Source: Desulfobacteraceae bacterium
Lineage (GTDB): Bacteria; Desulfobacterota; Desulfobacteria; Desulfobacterales; Desulfosalsimonadaceae
DNA: 64,000 nucleotides
Direction: 5' to 3'
Assembly: GCA_014237465.1 (NCBI GenBank)
Contig: JABZFM010000006.1
Coordinates: 62,001 to 126,000, forward strand
In this document: positions 34,861 to 43,000 of the stretch, in pieces
Position numbering within the stretch: position 1 is the stretch's first letter
Layout: each line of letters starts with the position of its first letter
Made by a program: the position numbers and the translations under genes
Notes under the pieces: model-generated
Database searches by the model: none
What the model was told of the DNA's origin: nothing
Seen by the model: the letters and a program-made list of their open reading frames with translations, nothing else

Positions 34861-36078
34861 ATGGCACTTATTGTACAAAAATACGGCGGCACTTCCGTGG
34901 GTGACATTGACAGGATCAAAAATGTTGCCGAACGAATTGCCCGGACCTATGATCAGGGCAATCAGGTGGTCGTCATCCTGTCTGCCATGAGCGGTGTTAC
35001 CGATCAACTGATCAACACGGCGGAACAAATAACGGATTCCCCTGACAAACGTGAAATGGATGTGCTCCTGTCCACCGGTGAGCAGACAGCGGTCGCATTA
35101 ATGGCAATTACATTAAAATCAATGGGTTATAAGTCAAAATCACTACTTGGGCACCAGGCTGAGATTCTGACCGACAGCCAGTCGTGCTCGGCGCGTATCC
35201 TTGATATCGGGGCAACACGGCTCAAGGAACTGCTTGCGGAAAATTATATTGTGATTGTCGCCGGATTTCAGGGTTGTGATGCCCAGGGAGATATCACAAC
35301 CCTCGGGCGGGGAGGCTCCGACACATCCGCGGTTGCCGTTGCTTCCGGAGTCGGTGCGGATCAATGTGAAATTTATACGGATGTCGACGGGGTGTACACG
35401 GCGGATCCCAATATCTGTAAAAGAGCCCGCAAACTGGATCGGATTTCCTATGATGAAATGCTTGAAATGGCGAGCCTGGGCGCCAAAGTACTGCAAATCC
35501 GCTCTGTTGAATTTGCAATGAAATACAATGTCCCGATCCATGTCAGATCATCGTTTAATGAGGAGGTAGGAACAATGGTGGTAAGTGAAGACGCCAATAT
35601 GGAAAAAGTGGTTGTTTCCGGAGTAACCCATAATAAGAATGAAGCCAGAATCACCTTAAAAAAGGTTCCGGACACCCCGGGAATCGCATCACGTATTCTG
35701 TCTCCTGTTTCCAAAGCCGGAATTATTGTGGATATGATTATTCAAAATACCCGTTCCGGCCATATGACCGATCTGACGTTTACTGTCGGTAAAACCGATT
35801 ATAAAGCGGCCATGGAAATCTCAAATCAAACTGCAAAAGAAATCAGTGCCGAAGAAGTGATGGGCGATGAGAACATTGCAAAGATTTCAGTGATCGGTGT
35901 CGGTATGCGAAGCCACTATGGTGTTGCGGCTAAAATGTTCGCCACCCTGGCTGCGGAAAATATCAATATCCTGATGATCAGCACATCGGAAATCAGAATT
36001 TCCTGTGTCATTGAGGAAAAATATACGGAACTGGCCGTGCGGTCATTGCACACCGCGTTTGGCCTTGACGAGGAATAG
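34861..36078 (+). CDS. lysC: Aspartate kinase
   Basis: The product is 405 residues. The kinase domain has [12 protein letters not shown] (residues 4-15), [41 protein letters not shown] and [11 protein letters not shown]. Two C-terminal ACT domains (~265-335 and ~345-405) suggest feedback control by lysine and/or threonine. It makes aspartyl phosphate, first step to Lys, Met and Thr. AGGGG lies in front of the ATG. A terminator-like hairpin within a repeat follows. Confidence 0.96.
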   Translation: MALIVQKYGGTSVGDIDRIKNVAERIARTYDQGNQVVVILSAMSGVTDQLINTAEQITDSPDKREMDVLLSTGEQTAVALMAITLKSMGYKSKSLLGHQAEILTDSQSCSARILDIGATRLKELLAENYIVIVAGFQGCDAQGDITTLGRGGSDTSAVAVASGVGADQCEIYTDVDGVYTADPNICKRARKLDRISYDEMLEMASLGAKVLQIRSVEFAMKYNVPIHVRSSFNEEVGTMVVSEDANMEKVVVSGVTHNKNEARITLKKVPDTPGIASRILSPVSKAGIIVDMIIQNTRSGHMTDLTFTVGKTDYKAAMEISNQTAKEISAEEVMGDENIAKISVIGVGMRSHYGVAAKMFATLAAENINILMISTSEIRISCVIEEKYTELAVRSLHTAFGLDEE

Positions 36079-36186
36079 CAAAGACCGGGTCCGGCGAACC
36101 GATTTTGAATTATCCCTGAAAGGGATTTCTCCAAAAAACCGGAAAGTTTGAAGTTGAAAGTGAGCTAACGTGCCTAAAATTAATGT

Positions 36187-36214
36187 AATGCCTCCGGCAT
36201 TGCCTGTTTTTTTT
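36187..36214 (+). terminator. Terminator-like hairpin after lysC, inside family C repeat
   Basis: AATGCC/GGCATT with a three-base loop, then GCCTG and eight T. It lies 109 bases after the lysC stop. Confidence 0.55.
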
Positions 36215-36289
36215 ATTAAAAAATGATCGCGCTTTTAGCGCAGTCCACGACTTTAGGCAATTTAGCTCACTTTAGTCAATTCACACTTT

Positions 36290-36318
36290 TTGAATTTTCA
36301 AATATTTTGCCATAAAAT
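36290..36318 (+). promoter_or_regulatory. Promoter-like sequence at the end of a family C repeat
   Basis: TTGAAT, 17 bases, TAAAAT. Boxes and spacing are identical to those at 23088-23116, although four of the 17 spacer bases differ. A 33-codon frame starts 25 bases after the -10 box. Confidence 0.4.
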
Positions 36319-36343
36319 ACAAAAATTAGACCTTATAAAATTA

Positions 36344-36445
36344 ATGCGACCGCTCAAACACTTTAACCCGGACCAGTTGATTTTAACTTTAATTCTTGCA
36401 GCAGTTATACTGGGGATGACTGTCTACAGGCTATTTGCGGGGTAA
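36344..36445 (+). CDS. Possible 33-residue single-pass membrane peptide
   Basis: A short frame reads MRPLKHFNPD then QLILTLILAAVILGMTVYRL and FAG. It is a basic N-terminus followed by about 18 hydrophobic residues, a clean transmembrane helix. There is no ribosome site. However, a promoter-like TTGAAT-N17-TAAAAT lies just upstream, so a very short leader is possible. No homologue is recognised. It is too short for default gene callers and may be chance. Confidence 0.35.
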   Translation: MRPLKHFNPDQLILTLILAAVILGMTVYRLFAG

Positions 36446-36584
36446 TTAAAAAGGTGGAAGGCTGAAGGTTGGAGCAATCAGAGCCGCGACCGTGAGGAGT
36501 GGAAGACGAAACATAGGGGCACGATACATTCTTTTTCTCTGTGATCTTGTGGTGAAAAATGTTTTTTTTATAAGACCATTACTT
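36446..36584. other. Gene-free stretch before pyrF 3' end
   Basis: Holds imperfect heptad-like GGTGGAA/GGCTGAA/GGTTGGA units (36452-36474) and otherwise nothing recognisable. Confidence 0.4.
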
Positions 36585-37316
36585 CTATTTTTTCAAATCC
36601 GTCAAAACAGAATCGATCTCATCGGCGACCCTTTTGGCCGCTGCGGCCGGATCCTTTGCATCCCTTATCGGACGTCCGATGACCAGGTAATCGGACCCGT
36701 TTTTAACGGCGGCGGCGGGTGTGACAATACGCCGCTGATCATCATTGCCGGCCTGCCAGGCCGGACGGATTCCCGGCGTAACCGCACAGAAATCTTTTCC
36801 AAAAGCTTCTTTGATCATTTTAACTTCATGCCCTGAACAAACCACACCCGCACAACCGGCAGTTTTGGCCATTTCCGCGCGTTTGCGCACAAGAGATGAC
36901 ATATCCGACGAATACGCCTCCTTGAAACCGGCAGACGCAATATCTTTTCGCGAAATGCTGGTCAGCACGGTCACGCCGAGAACACCGACCGCACTAGCGC
37001 CGCCCGCCACTGCCGCCTCAAGCATCCGGGATGTCTCTCCACAATGAACGGTTGCAAATTTTACACCTAAACCGGCCACACGGCCCATTGCCCGCTCCAC
37101 TGTCATCGGGATATCATGGAATTTCAAATCCAGAAAAATTCCCGCACTGCCGGCCGACTTTATCACCCGAATAATCTCAGGACCGGCTTCAACAAACAGT
37201 TCCAACCCCACCTTGAACAACCCCACGGAATCGGAAAGAAGATCAATATATCGGGCCGCTTCTTTAACAGTTGATACATCAAGGGGAAATATTATATAAT
37301 TTTGGGATGATTTCAA
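36585..37316 (-). CDS. pyrF: Orotidine 5'-phosphate decarboxylase
   Basis: The product is 243 residues from a TTG start with GGAGA close upstream. The catalytic Lys-Asp cluster is FLDLKFHDIPMTV (~residue 60). The substrate loop is VTPGIRP (~185), and FPLDVST opens the barrel. It makes UMP from OMP. An upstream gene for an unrelated membrane protein ends 17 bases before it on the same strand. Confidence 0.95.
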   Translation of the reverse strand: MKSSQNYIIFPLDVSTVKEAARYIDLLSDSVGLFKVGLELFVEAGPEIIRVIKSAGSAGIFLDLKFHDIPMTVERAMGRVAGLGVKFATVHCGETSRMLEAAVAGGASAVGVLGVTVLTSISRKDIASAGFKEAYSSDMSSLVRKRAEMAKTAGCAGVVCSGHEVKMIKEAFGKDFCAVTPGIRPAWQAGNDDQRRIVTPAAAVKNGSDYLVIGRPIRDAKDPAAAAKRVADEIDSVLTDLKK

Positions 37317-37333
37317 TTTCTCTCCTGTTTTTT

Positions 37334-38515
37334 TTATTCTTTAAATCCGAATTCATAAATGGGCACCCCAATATCATCTCCGCTGATTTTCCAGGGAACG
37401 GAGTCCCGGCGACGGTTTGGTCCAAATGAATAAATAAAAACTTTCATCTGCTTTCTCTCGGGATCACATACCTGCCATATCCAGTAAGCCGTATTCCAGG
37501 GATCGATGAAAAACTGTGCCCGTTCCTCCGGAAGGCCCTGCTTTGTCAGATTCCAGAAATATCCGTTATATAAACTGTGAATCTTGTATTTTTCCACATG
37601 AGCGAAAATCCGATTGTGCAGCTTGCAATGAGTGATCGGCTTTTTAGACAATCTGATAGCCTTTCGAAAGTCATTGCCCAGGGCAACAATCTCTTTTTTT
37701 GTCACCTCAATCAGCTCCGGCTGATTTCTCAGCCGGGCTCGGCTTACCAACGTCATAATCACGCTTAACACAATAACTACGAATATCAGAGCGACTATCC
37801 GTGCAGGAAAAAGAGACCGGCTGCCGTCCGGATTTTTAAAAAAAAGGGATATCGCCATTGCTGAAAACACAAACCCTAATCCCAGCATGAGTTCAACCAA
37901 TTCCCCGGAGTATCGCCATGGGTAGATCTCATAAAGAATATAGGTTGCCAGAAAAGCTGGGGCCAGTAAAATTGGCGGCGGAACAATGGCCATTTTCCAG
38001 CTTAAACGTCTGACTGCCGGTATCAGCCATACTGCTGGGAGCACAATGCCGAACCCCAGAATTACAATTTGTAAAGCCAGTGTCCGCAGAAAGCTGTCTA
38101 CAACATTATGAACATTAAATTCCTGCTGAAAATTTTGCTCCAGAAAATACGCCGGGGGCCGGTAACCCAAAAGTCTTTGACACCAGGAGATTTCTTCCAA
38201 AGCTACAAAAAAGCAGAAAACACCTACACAAAACAAAAACCATGGAATCTTTATCATCCCCCGATATTGCCGATATGCAGCCTGCATACAAATGGCCCCG
38301 GCGATGAAAAAAACCCAGAATGTCATCCATTCGATTACCTGATCTTCCTGAACACTCAAATAATAAAGTTCCCGGTTGATCATTAGAAGAACCACTGCTG
38401 TAATTATCACCCCAAAGATCAAAAAATTACCCAACAGCGCACTTGTATAAGGCATCTGAATCGATGAAGGTACGATTTTCCGGTTCAATTTTCCCATTTT
38501 ATCAATTTGTTTCAT
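37334..38515 (-). CDS. Polytopic membrane protein of unknown function
   Basis: The product is 393 residues with about seven predicted helices in the first 270. The motif VALEEISWCQRLLGYRPP followed by FLEQNFQQEFNVHN (~105-137) matches a recurring signature (EEISWGQR...N.Q.E.N.HN) of uncharacterised bacterial membrane proteins. The C-terminal ~110 residues are soluble (FRKAIRLSKKP, AQFFIDPWNTAYWIWQVCDP). No enzyme function can be assigned. The first ATG (38515) or the one six codons on (MGKLN) may be the start. It is probably transcribed with pyrF. Confidence 0.7.
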   Translation of the reverse strand: MKQIDKMGKLNRKIVPSSIQMPYTSALLGNFLIFGVIITAVVLLMINRELYYLSVQEDQVIEWMTFWVFFIAGAICMQAAYRQYRGMIKIPWFLFCVGVFCFFVALEEISWCQRLLGYRPPAYFLEQNFQQEFNVHNVVDSFLRTLALQIVILGFGIVLPAVWLIPAVRRLSWKMAIVPPPILLAPAFLATYILYEIYPWRYSGELVELMLGLGFVFSAMAISLFFKNPDGSRSLFPARIVALIFVVIVLSVIMTLVSRARLRNQPELIEVTKKEIVALGNDFRKAIRLSKKPITHCKLHNRIFAHVEKYKIHSLYNGYFWNLTKQGLPEERAQFFIDPWNTAYWIWQVCDPERKQMKVFIYSFGPNRRRDSVPWKISGDDIGVPIYEFGFKE

Positions 38516-38519
38516 AAAA

Positions 38520-38845
38520 ACTGTATTCCCGATGTTTTTTTGACCTTCACTTGATTTAACAAATACAAAAACTGAAAAATCAGCAAAACACAGTGACTGA
38601 ATGAGTCATTTTATATTATTTTCTATCATTGACCCGTTGCAAAAACAAGAATGAAAGCATCTGAAACAGCATATCAACACGGCCTAATTTATTTCAAATA
38701 TTTACCTGGTACAACTTCACAACCCTTTAAATCCATAAGTTCTTAAAAAAACAGTTGAAAATATTCTCCCTGAAATGATATGAATTCTAAAATACTGATA
38801 ATAACCTGAAAGTATAATGACTTAATCAGGTGCAAGGTGATATTA
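38520..38845. other. Divergent intergenic region between membrane-protein gene and selA
   Basis: AT-rich and without a supported gene. A weak TTGAAA-N18-TATGAA (38755-38784) points toward selA. I see no hairpin or repeat of the families found elsewhere. Confidence 0.35.
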
Positions 38846-38848
38846 ACC

Positions 38849-40309
38849 ATGACACCGGAAACGACCATGACAGATTCGAAAAAAAAACCCGACCTCAATG
38901 CCGCCCAGCAGCTGCTGCTAAAAAAGTTGCCCGGCGTAGACCATGTTTTAGAAACAGCAAAACAGGATCCGGAACTGAGAAATACTCCCAGAACACTTCT
39001 GACCGACTCCGTCCGCCAGGTAGTGGATCGTCTTCGAAAGTCCATTCTTGAAGACCACCAAAAAATGCATGAAACCGACTTCACTGATGCGGATATTCTC
39101 AAAAAGATCAAACGGGTTGTCAAATCAGCCATGTCCCTGAATCTCACCCGCACCATCAATGCAACCGGGATCGTGGTCCACACAAACCTTGGCCGATCGC
39201 TGCTGGCAAAAGAAGCCCTTGATCAGATTCAAATAATATCGGCCAGATATTCAAACCTGGAATATAATCTGGCGACCGGCAAACGAGGACTGAGATACAC
39301 GGCTGTTGAAGATATTGTCTGTGAACTCACCGGGGCTGAAGCGGCCATGGTGGTTAACAACAATGCCGCTGCGGTTCTTCTGTGCCTTGACACCATTGCC
39401 AGGCACCGGGAAGTCGTTGTCTCCAGAGGTGAGCTGGTGGAAATCGGCGGGTCATTCCGCATCCCTGATGTGATGGAAAAAAGCGGTGCCATCCTGAAAG
39501 AAGTCGGAACCACTAACCGGACGCACTTAAAAGATTATAAACATGCCATCAATGATGAAACCGGCCTACTCCTTAAAGTCCATACAAGCAACTACGGCAT
39601 TGTCGGCTTCACATCTGCCGTTGCTTTAAAAGAGCTGGTAGAACTCGGAGAACAGCATCATCTCCCGGTTATGGAAGATCTTGGAAGCGGAACCTTAATA
39701 GATTTTTCAAAATACAGTCCATTACGGGAACCCACGGTCAAAGAGTCGGTGAACACGGGTGCTGACATCGTGACCTTCAGCGGCGACAAGCTCCTCGGCG
39801 GTCCCCAGGCGGGGATTATTCTGGGGAACCGGAATGTCATTGCTAAAATCAGGCAAAACCCGCTGACCCGGGCCCTCCGAATCGACAAGTTAACACTTGC
39901 GGCACTGGAAAGCACCCTGAGGCTGTACCGGGATGAAGAAAAGGCAATTCATGCCATTCCGACACTGAACATGCTGACCGCATCCATTGATGAAATTAAA
40001 AAAAAAGCATTAAAATTAAAAGAACTCCTGGAGCAGCCAGGCGACGAACGGCTGTCAGCGACTCTGATTGATGCCGGGTCCAGGGCCGGGGGCGGTTCTC
40101 TTCCGCTATTTGAGCTGCCAAGTAAATGCGTGGGATTGAGCATCAGCAAAATGACCGCCAGTGTCATCGAAAAAACCATGCGCGAAAATGATCCGCCGAT
40201 TATCGGCCGGATCGAAGATGATATATTTTTAATGGATATGCGAACCGTTGCTGCAGATGAGCTGACGGAAATTGCCAATGCGATACAAACCTGCTTAAAA
40301 GGGTCTTAA
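38849..40309 (+). CDS. selA: L-seryl-tRNA(Sec) selenium transferase SelA
   Basis: The product is 486 residues. The N-terminal helical part (~12-75) has AAQQLLLKKLPGVDHVL. The PLP domain has TINATGIVVHTNLGRSLLA, NYGIVGFT, VMEDLGSGTL and TFSGDKLLGGPQAG, in which Lys forms the Schiff base. It converts seryl- to selenocysteyl-tRNA. ATG 38849 is preceded by AAGGTGA at eight bases. selB, selC and selD are not in the window. The next gene (two-base gap) is unrelated in sequence. Confidence 0.95.
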   Translation: MTPETTMTDSKKKPDLNAAQQLLLKKLPGVDHVLETAKQDPELRNTPRTLLTDSVRQVVDRLRKSILEDHQKMHETDFTDADILKKIKRVVKSAMSLNLTRTINATGIVVHTNLGRSLLAKEALDQIQIISARYSNLEYNLATGKRGLRYTAVEDIVCELTGAEAAMVVNNNAAAVLLCLDTIARHREVVVSRGELVEIGGSFRIPDVMEKSGAILKEVGTTNRTHLKDYKHAINDETGLLLKVHTSNYGIVGFTSAVALKELVELGEQHHLPVMEDLGSGTLIDFSKYSPLREPTVKESVNTGADIVTFSGDKLLGGPQAGIILGNRNVIAKIRQNPLTRALRIDKLTLAALESTLRLYRDEEKAIHAIPTLNMLTASIDEIKKKALKLKELLEQPGDERLSATLIDAGSRAGGGSLPLFELPSKCVGLSISKMTASVIEKTMRENDPPIIGRIEDDIFLMDMRTVAADELTEIANAIQTCLKGS

Positions 40310-40311
40310 TT

Positions 40312-41634
40312 ATGCCACAACTCACAGAGGACATTCACCGGAGTCAAATTTCAAATCAGCAATTTTTGTTTTCCAAAACAGACATTGGGGCTGAAACTCA
40401 AACGTCTGAACCGCCGCCAATAATTTCGATTGAAAAAATAAAAGAAACGTTTCCCGAGATATTAATTGAAGATATTTTTCATGATAACGCCATGGCCCTT
40501 GTGGGGGATGCCAAAACGTTCGGCGCCCTGGTGATCCGGCTGGATGATATCAATTATGTCATCAACCCGAATGATGTCATTGCCGATCTTGCCGGCATCA
40601 TTGACGCCATATGCGGGGAGTCATCCGGCATATGGGGGCTTGTGGATCAAGCGACCCTGGGCTGTTTTTTCCCTGAAACAAACGAAACCCAATGCCTTGG
40701 TTTGAGCAAAAAGATAAAGGAAAATCTTTCCCAAAAGTGCGGCGAAACTGTTTCCGTGGGTATTGCCGTTTACCCGACCCTTTCCTACACAAAAAACACC
40801 ATCCTTAAAAATTCCAAAAAAGCGCTGGATCATGCGGATTTTTTCGGCGCAGACAGTTGTGTGGCATTTGATTCCGTGAGCTTAAATATCAGCGGTGATA
40901 AATTTTATCAGGCCGGGGATCTTGAAGGCGCCATGAATGAATTCGACCTGGCCCTGAAGCTGGATGAAAATAATATCAATGTGCATAACAGCCTTGGCGT
41001 GTGTTACGGAATCAAAGAAGATCTGAATAAAGCACTTTCTGAATTTAAAACAGCCATCCGTCTGGACCCTAAAGAAAATATGGCCATCTACAATGCGGGA
41101 TACGTATATTTTCTGAAAAAAGAATACACCACCGCACTGGAGTATTTTCAAAAATCGGAACAGATTGACGATATGGTGTTTGAACTGGCCATTCAAACCG
41201 GAAGAATTTATCTGGAACTGAATCAGACGGAAAATGCGAAAAAATACCTTAAAAAAGCCACTGACTTGAATCCTAAGTCAGCTGCAGGATTCCGCCTGCT
41301 CGGCGACACATATACAAATCTTGACCGGATTTCCGATGCCATTACGGCTTACAAAACCACCCTGAAACTCAACCCCGAAGATGCCGAAGCCCTTTCAGCA
41401 CTTGGGTATTTATATGAAATCCAGGAAAAAAATGCGGACATCGCATTAATGTTCTGTCGCCAGGGGATCGAAATTGCCCCGGACAATGGTCTTTTCAGAC
41501 ACCGGCTCGGGCGCCTCTATTTAAACCGAAACCGGGTGGAAGAAGCCCTTGACGAGTTCCAGAAAGCCCAGAAATTGGGACATAAATCAGATGAATATAT
41601 TGCCAAAACATTAAAGCTGATCAGTTTACCGTAA
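40312..41634 (+). CDS. TPR protein with degenerate GGDEF-like N-terminal domain
   Basis: The product is 440 residues. Residues ~40-190 resemble a GGDEF fold: LVIRLDDINYVIN, WGLVDQATLGCFFP, VSVGIAVYP, ILKNSKKALDHADFFGADSCVAFD. The active-site GG(D/E)EF sequence is absent, so no cyclase activity is expected. Residues ~195-435 are about seven TPRs, e.g. FYQAGDLEGAMNEFDLALKL and AGYVYFLKKEYTTALEYFQK. Role unknown; perhaps a scaffold or nucleotide sensor. It is tightly linked to selA. Confidence 0.75.
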   Translation: MPQLTEDIHRSQISNQQFLFSKTDIGAETQTSEPPPIISIEKIKETFPEILIEDIFHDNAMALVGDAKTFGALVIRLDDINYVINPNDVIADLAGIIDAICGESSGIWGLVDQATLGCFFPETNETQCLGLSKKIKENLSQKCGETVSVGIAVYPTLSYTKNTILKNSKKALDHADFFGADSCVAFDSVSLNISGDKFYQAGDLEGAMNEFDLALKLDENNINVHNSLGVCYGIKEDLNKALSEFKTAIRLDPKENMAIYNAGYVYFLKKEYTTALEYFQKSEQIDDMVFELAIQTGRIYLELNQTENAKKYLKKATDLNPKSAAGFRLLGDTYTNLDRISDAITAYKTTLKLNPEDAEALSALGYLYEIQEKNADIALMFCRQGIEIAPDNGLFRHRLGRLYLNRNRVEEALDEFQKAQKLGHKSDEYIAKTLKLISLP

Positions 41635-41840
41635 AAATATTTTCAAACCCGATAGTGACAGTTTATCGGCCAAAACATCTTCCTGCTCCTTTGCCGGCAT
41701 TTTTGATTTCACCAAAATGATGGTTATTTTATTTACATTCCTTGGTGAATAGACTAAAAGAGGACCTTTTAAAGTTTCACTGCGATCATTAAAAAATCAT
41801 CTGAATTTATTGGTATATTTGGTATATAAGGAGTGAATCA

Positions 41841-42071
41841 ATGCCGATTTATGAATATAATTGTGAAAAATGCGATAAAAAATTTGAAATTCTGATCATG
41901 GGCAACGATAAGCCGGAATGCCCCTGCTGCGGCACCGTGAAGGTAAAACGTCTGATGTCGTCATGCGGCTTTGTCAGCAAAGGAAGCGGCGGAGAAACAG
42001 TCAGCTCTTCTGCTGGCGCATCATCATGTACCGGTTGCACTTCTACCAACTGCTCAAGCTGCGGAGTATAA
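41841..42071 (+). CDS. FmdB-type zinc-ribbon regulatory protein
   Basis: The product is 76 residues. MPIYEYNCEKCDKKFEIL with a second CPCCG is the FmdB zinc ribbon. The tail has Ser/Cys-rich CTGCTSTNCSSCGV. The function of these small proteins is not established. A good GGAG lies before ATG. The stop codon directly abuts the hemC ATG, so both are probably one transcript. Confidence 0.88.
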   Translation: MPIYEYNCEKCDKKFEILIMGNDKPECPCCGTVKVKRLMSSCGFVSKGSGGETVSSSAGASSCTGCTSTNCSSCGV

Positions 42072-42998
42072 ATGAAATCGAATATTACCATCGGAACCCG
42101 GGGCAGCGCACTGGCCCTGTGGCAGGCAGAATGGATAAAATCAGCCATTATTCGGAATCATCCCTCACTCTCGGTCAATCTCGAAATTATCAAAACCAAA
42201 GGGGATAAAATTCTGGATGTGCCCCTTGCAAAGGTGGGCGGCAAAGGGCTTTTTGTCAAGGAAATTGAAGAAGCGCTCTTAAACGGCAGAATCGACCTGG
42301 CAGTTCACAGCATGAAAGATATGCCGGCTGAAATTCCTGACGGATTGTGCATCGGGGCTGTGCCTGAGCGGGAAACACCCAATGACGTACTCATATCAAA
42401 ACATAATCTGCCATTGTCTGAATTGCCTGATGGCGCCAGAATCGGCACCAGCAGTCTCCGCCGTTCATCACAGCTTCTGAACCTCAGACCGGATATTACC
42501 ATTGAACCCTTACGGGGAAACCTGGGCACCCGAATAAAAAAACTCGAAACCGGAGGTTTGGATGCCATTGTACTGGCGGCCGCCGGTGTGAAACGCCTGA
42601 ACCTGGAAGAAAAAATTTCCGAATATATTGATTTAGAAACCCTGCTTCCGGCCGTCGGGCAGGGGGCTTTGTGTATTGAAACCCGTGAAAATGATCCGGA
42701 TATCCATGAGATTGTTTCAAAGTTGAACCACCGCATCACACATCAGGTCATTACCGGCGAACGAGCCTTTCTCAACCGTCTGGAAGGCGGATGTCAGGTG
42801 CCTATGGCCGCTTTTGGATCAATAAAAGGATCCGAATTAACCATCACCGGAATGGTTGCGGAAATTGACGGCTCAAAAGTTATCAAACAAGTTATTACCG
42901 GCCCGATCACAGATGCGGAAAAAATCGGAACAGAACTTGCCGAGCGTCTGATTGACATGGGAGCCGGAGAAATACTGGACAAACTGACCGGGAATTAA
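42072..42998 (+). CDS. hemC: Porphobilinogen deaminase HemC
   Basis: The product is 308 residues. TIGTRGSALALWQAEWIK opens the protein. VHSMKDMP and GTSSLRRSSQLL hold active-site Asp and Arg. EGGCQVPMAAFG carries the Cys that binds the dipyrromethane cofactor. It links four porphobilinogens to hydroxymethylbilane. It starts immediately after the fmdB-like gene and is followed two bases later by cobA-hemD, so substrate passes to the next enzyme in the operon. Confidence 0.96.
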   Translation: MKSNITIGTRGSALALWQAEWIKSAIIRNHPSLSVNLEIIKTKGDKILDVPLAKVGGKGLFVKEIEEALLNGRIDLAVHSMKDMPAEIPDGLCIGAVPERETPNDVLISKHNLPLSELPDGARIGTSSLRRSSQLLNLRPDITIEPLRGNLGTRIKKLETGGLDAIVLAAAGVKRLNLEEKISEYIDLETLLPAVGQGALCIETRENDPDIHEIVSKLNHRITHQVITGERAFLNRLEGGCQVPMAAFGSIKGSELTITGMVAEIDGSKVIKQVITGPITDAEKIGTELAERLIDMGAGEILDKLTGN

Positions 42999-43000
42999 AA

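Larger units (their letters stand above)
36111..36337. repeat. Palindromic intergenic repeat, family C copy 2
   Basis: Starts with an ATCCCT-GAA-AGGGAT hairpin and continues AAAGTTTGAAGTTGAAAGTG, AATGCC-TCC-GGCATT, TTTTAGCGCAGTCC and CTTTAGGCAATTTAGCTCAC. It ends with TTGAATTTT...AAAATTAGA. The middle half matches copy 1 closely, and the start matches copy 4 (54789-54958). Confidence 0.83.
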
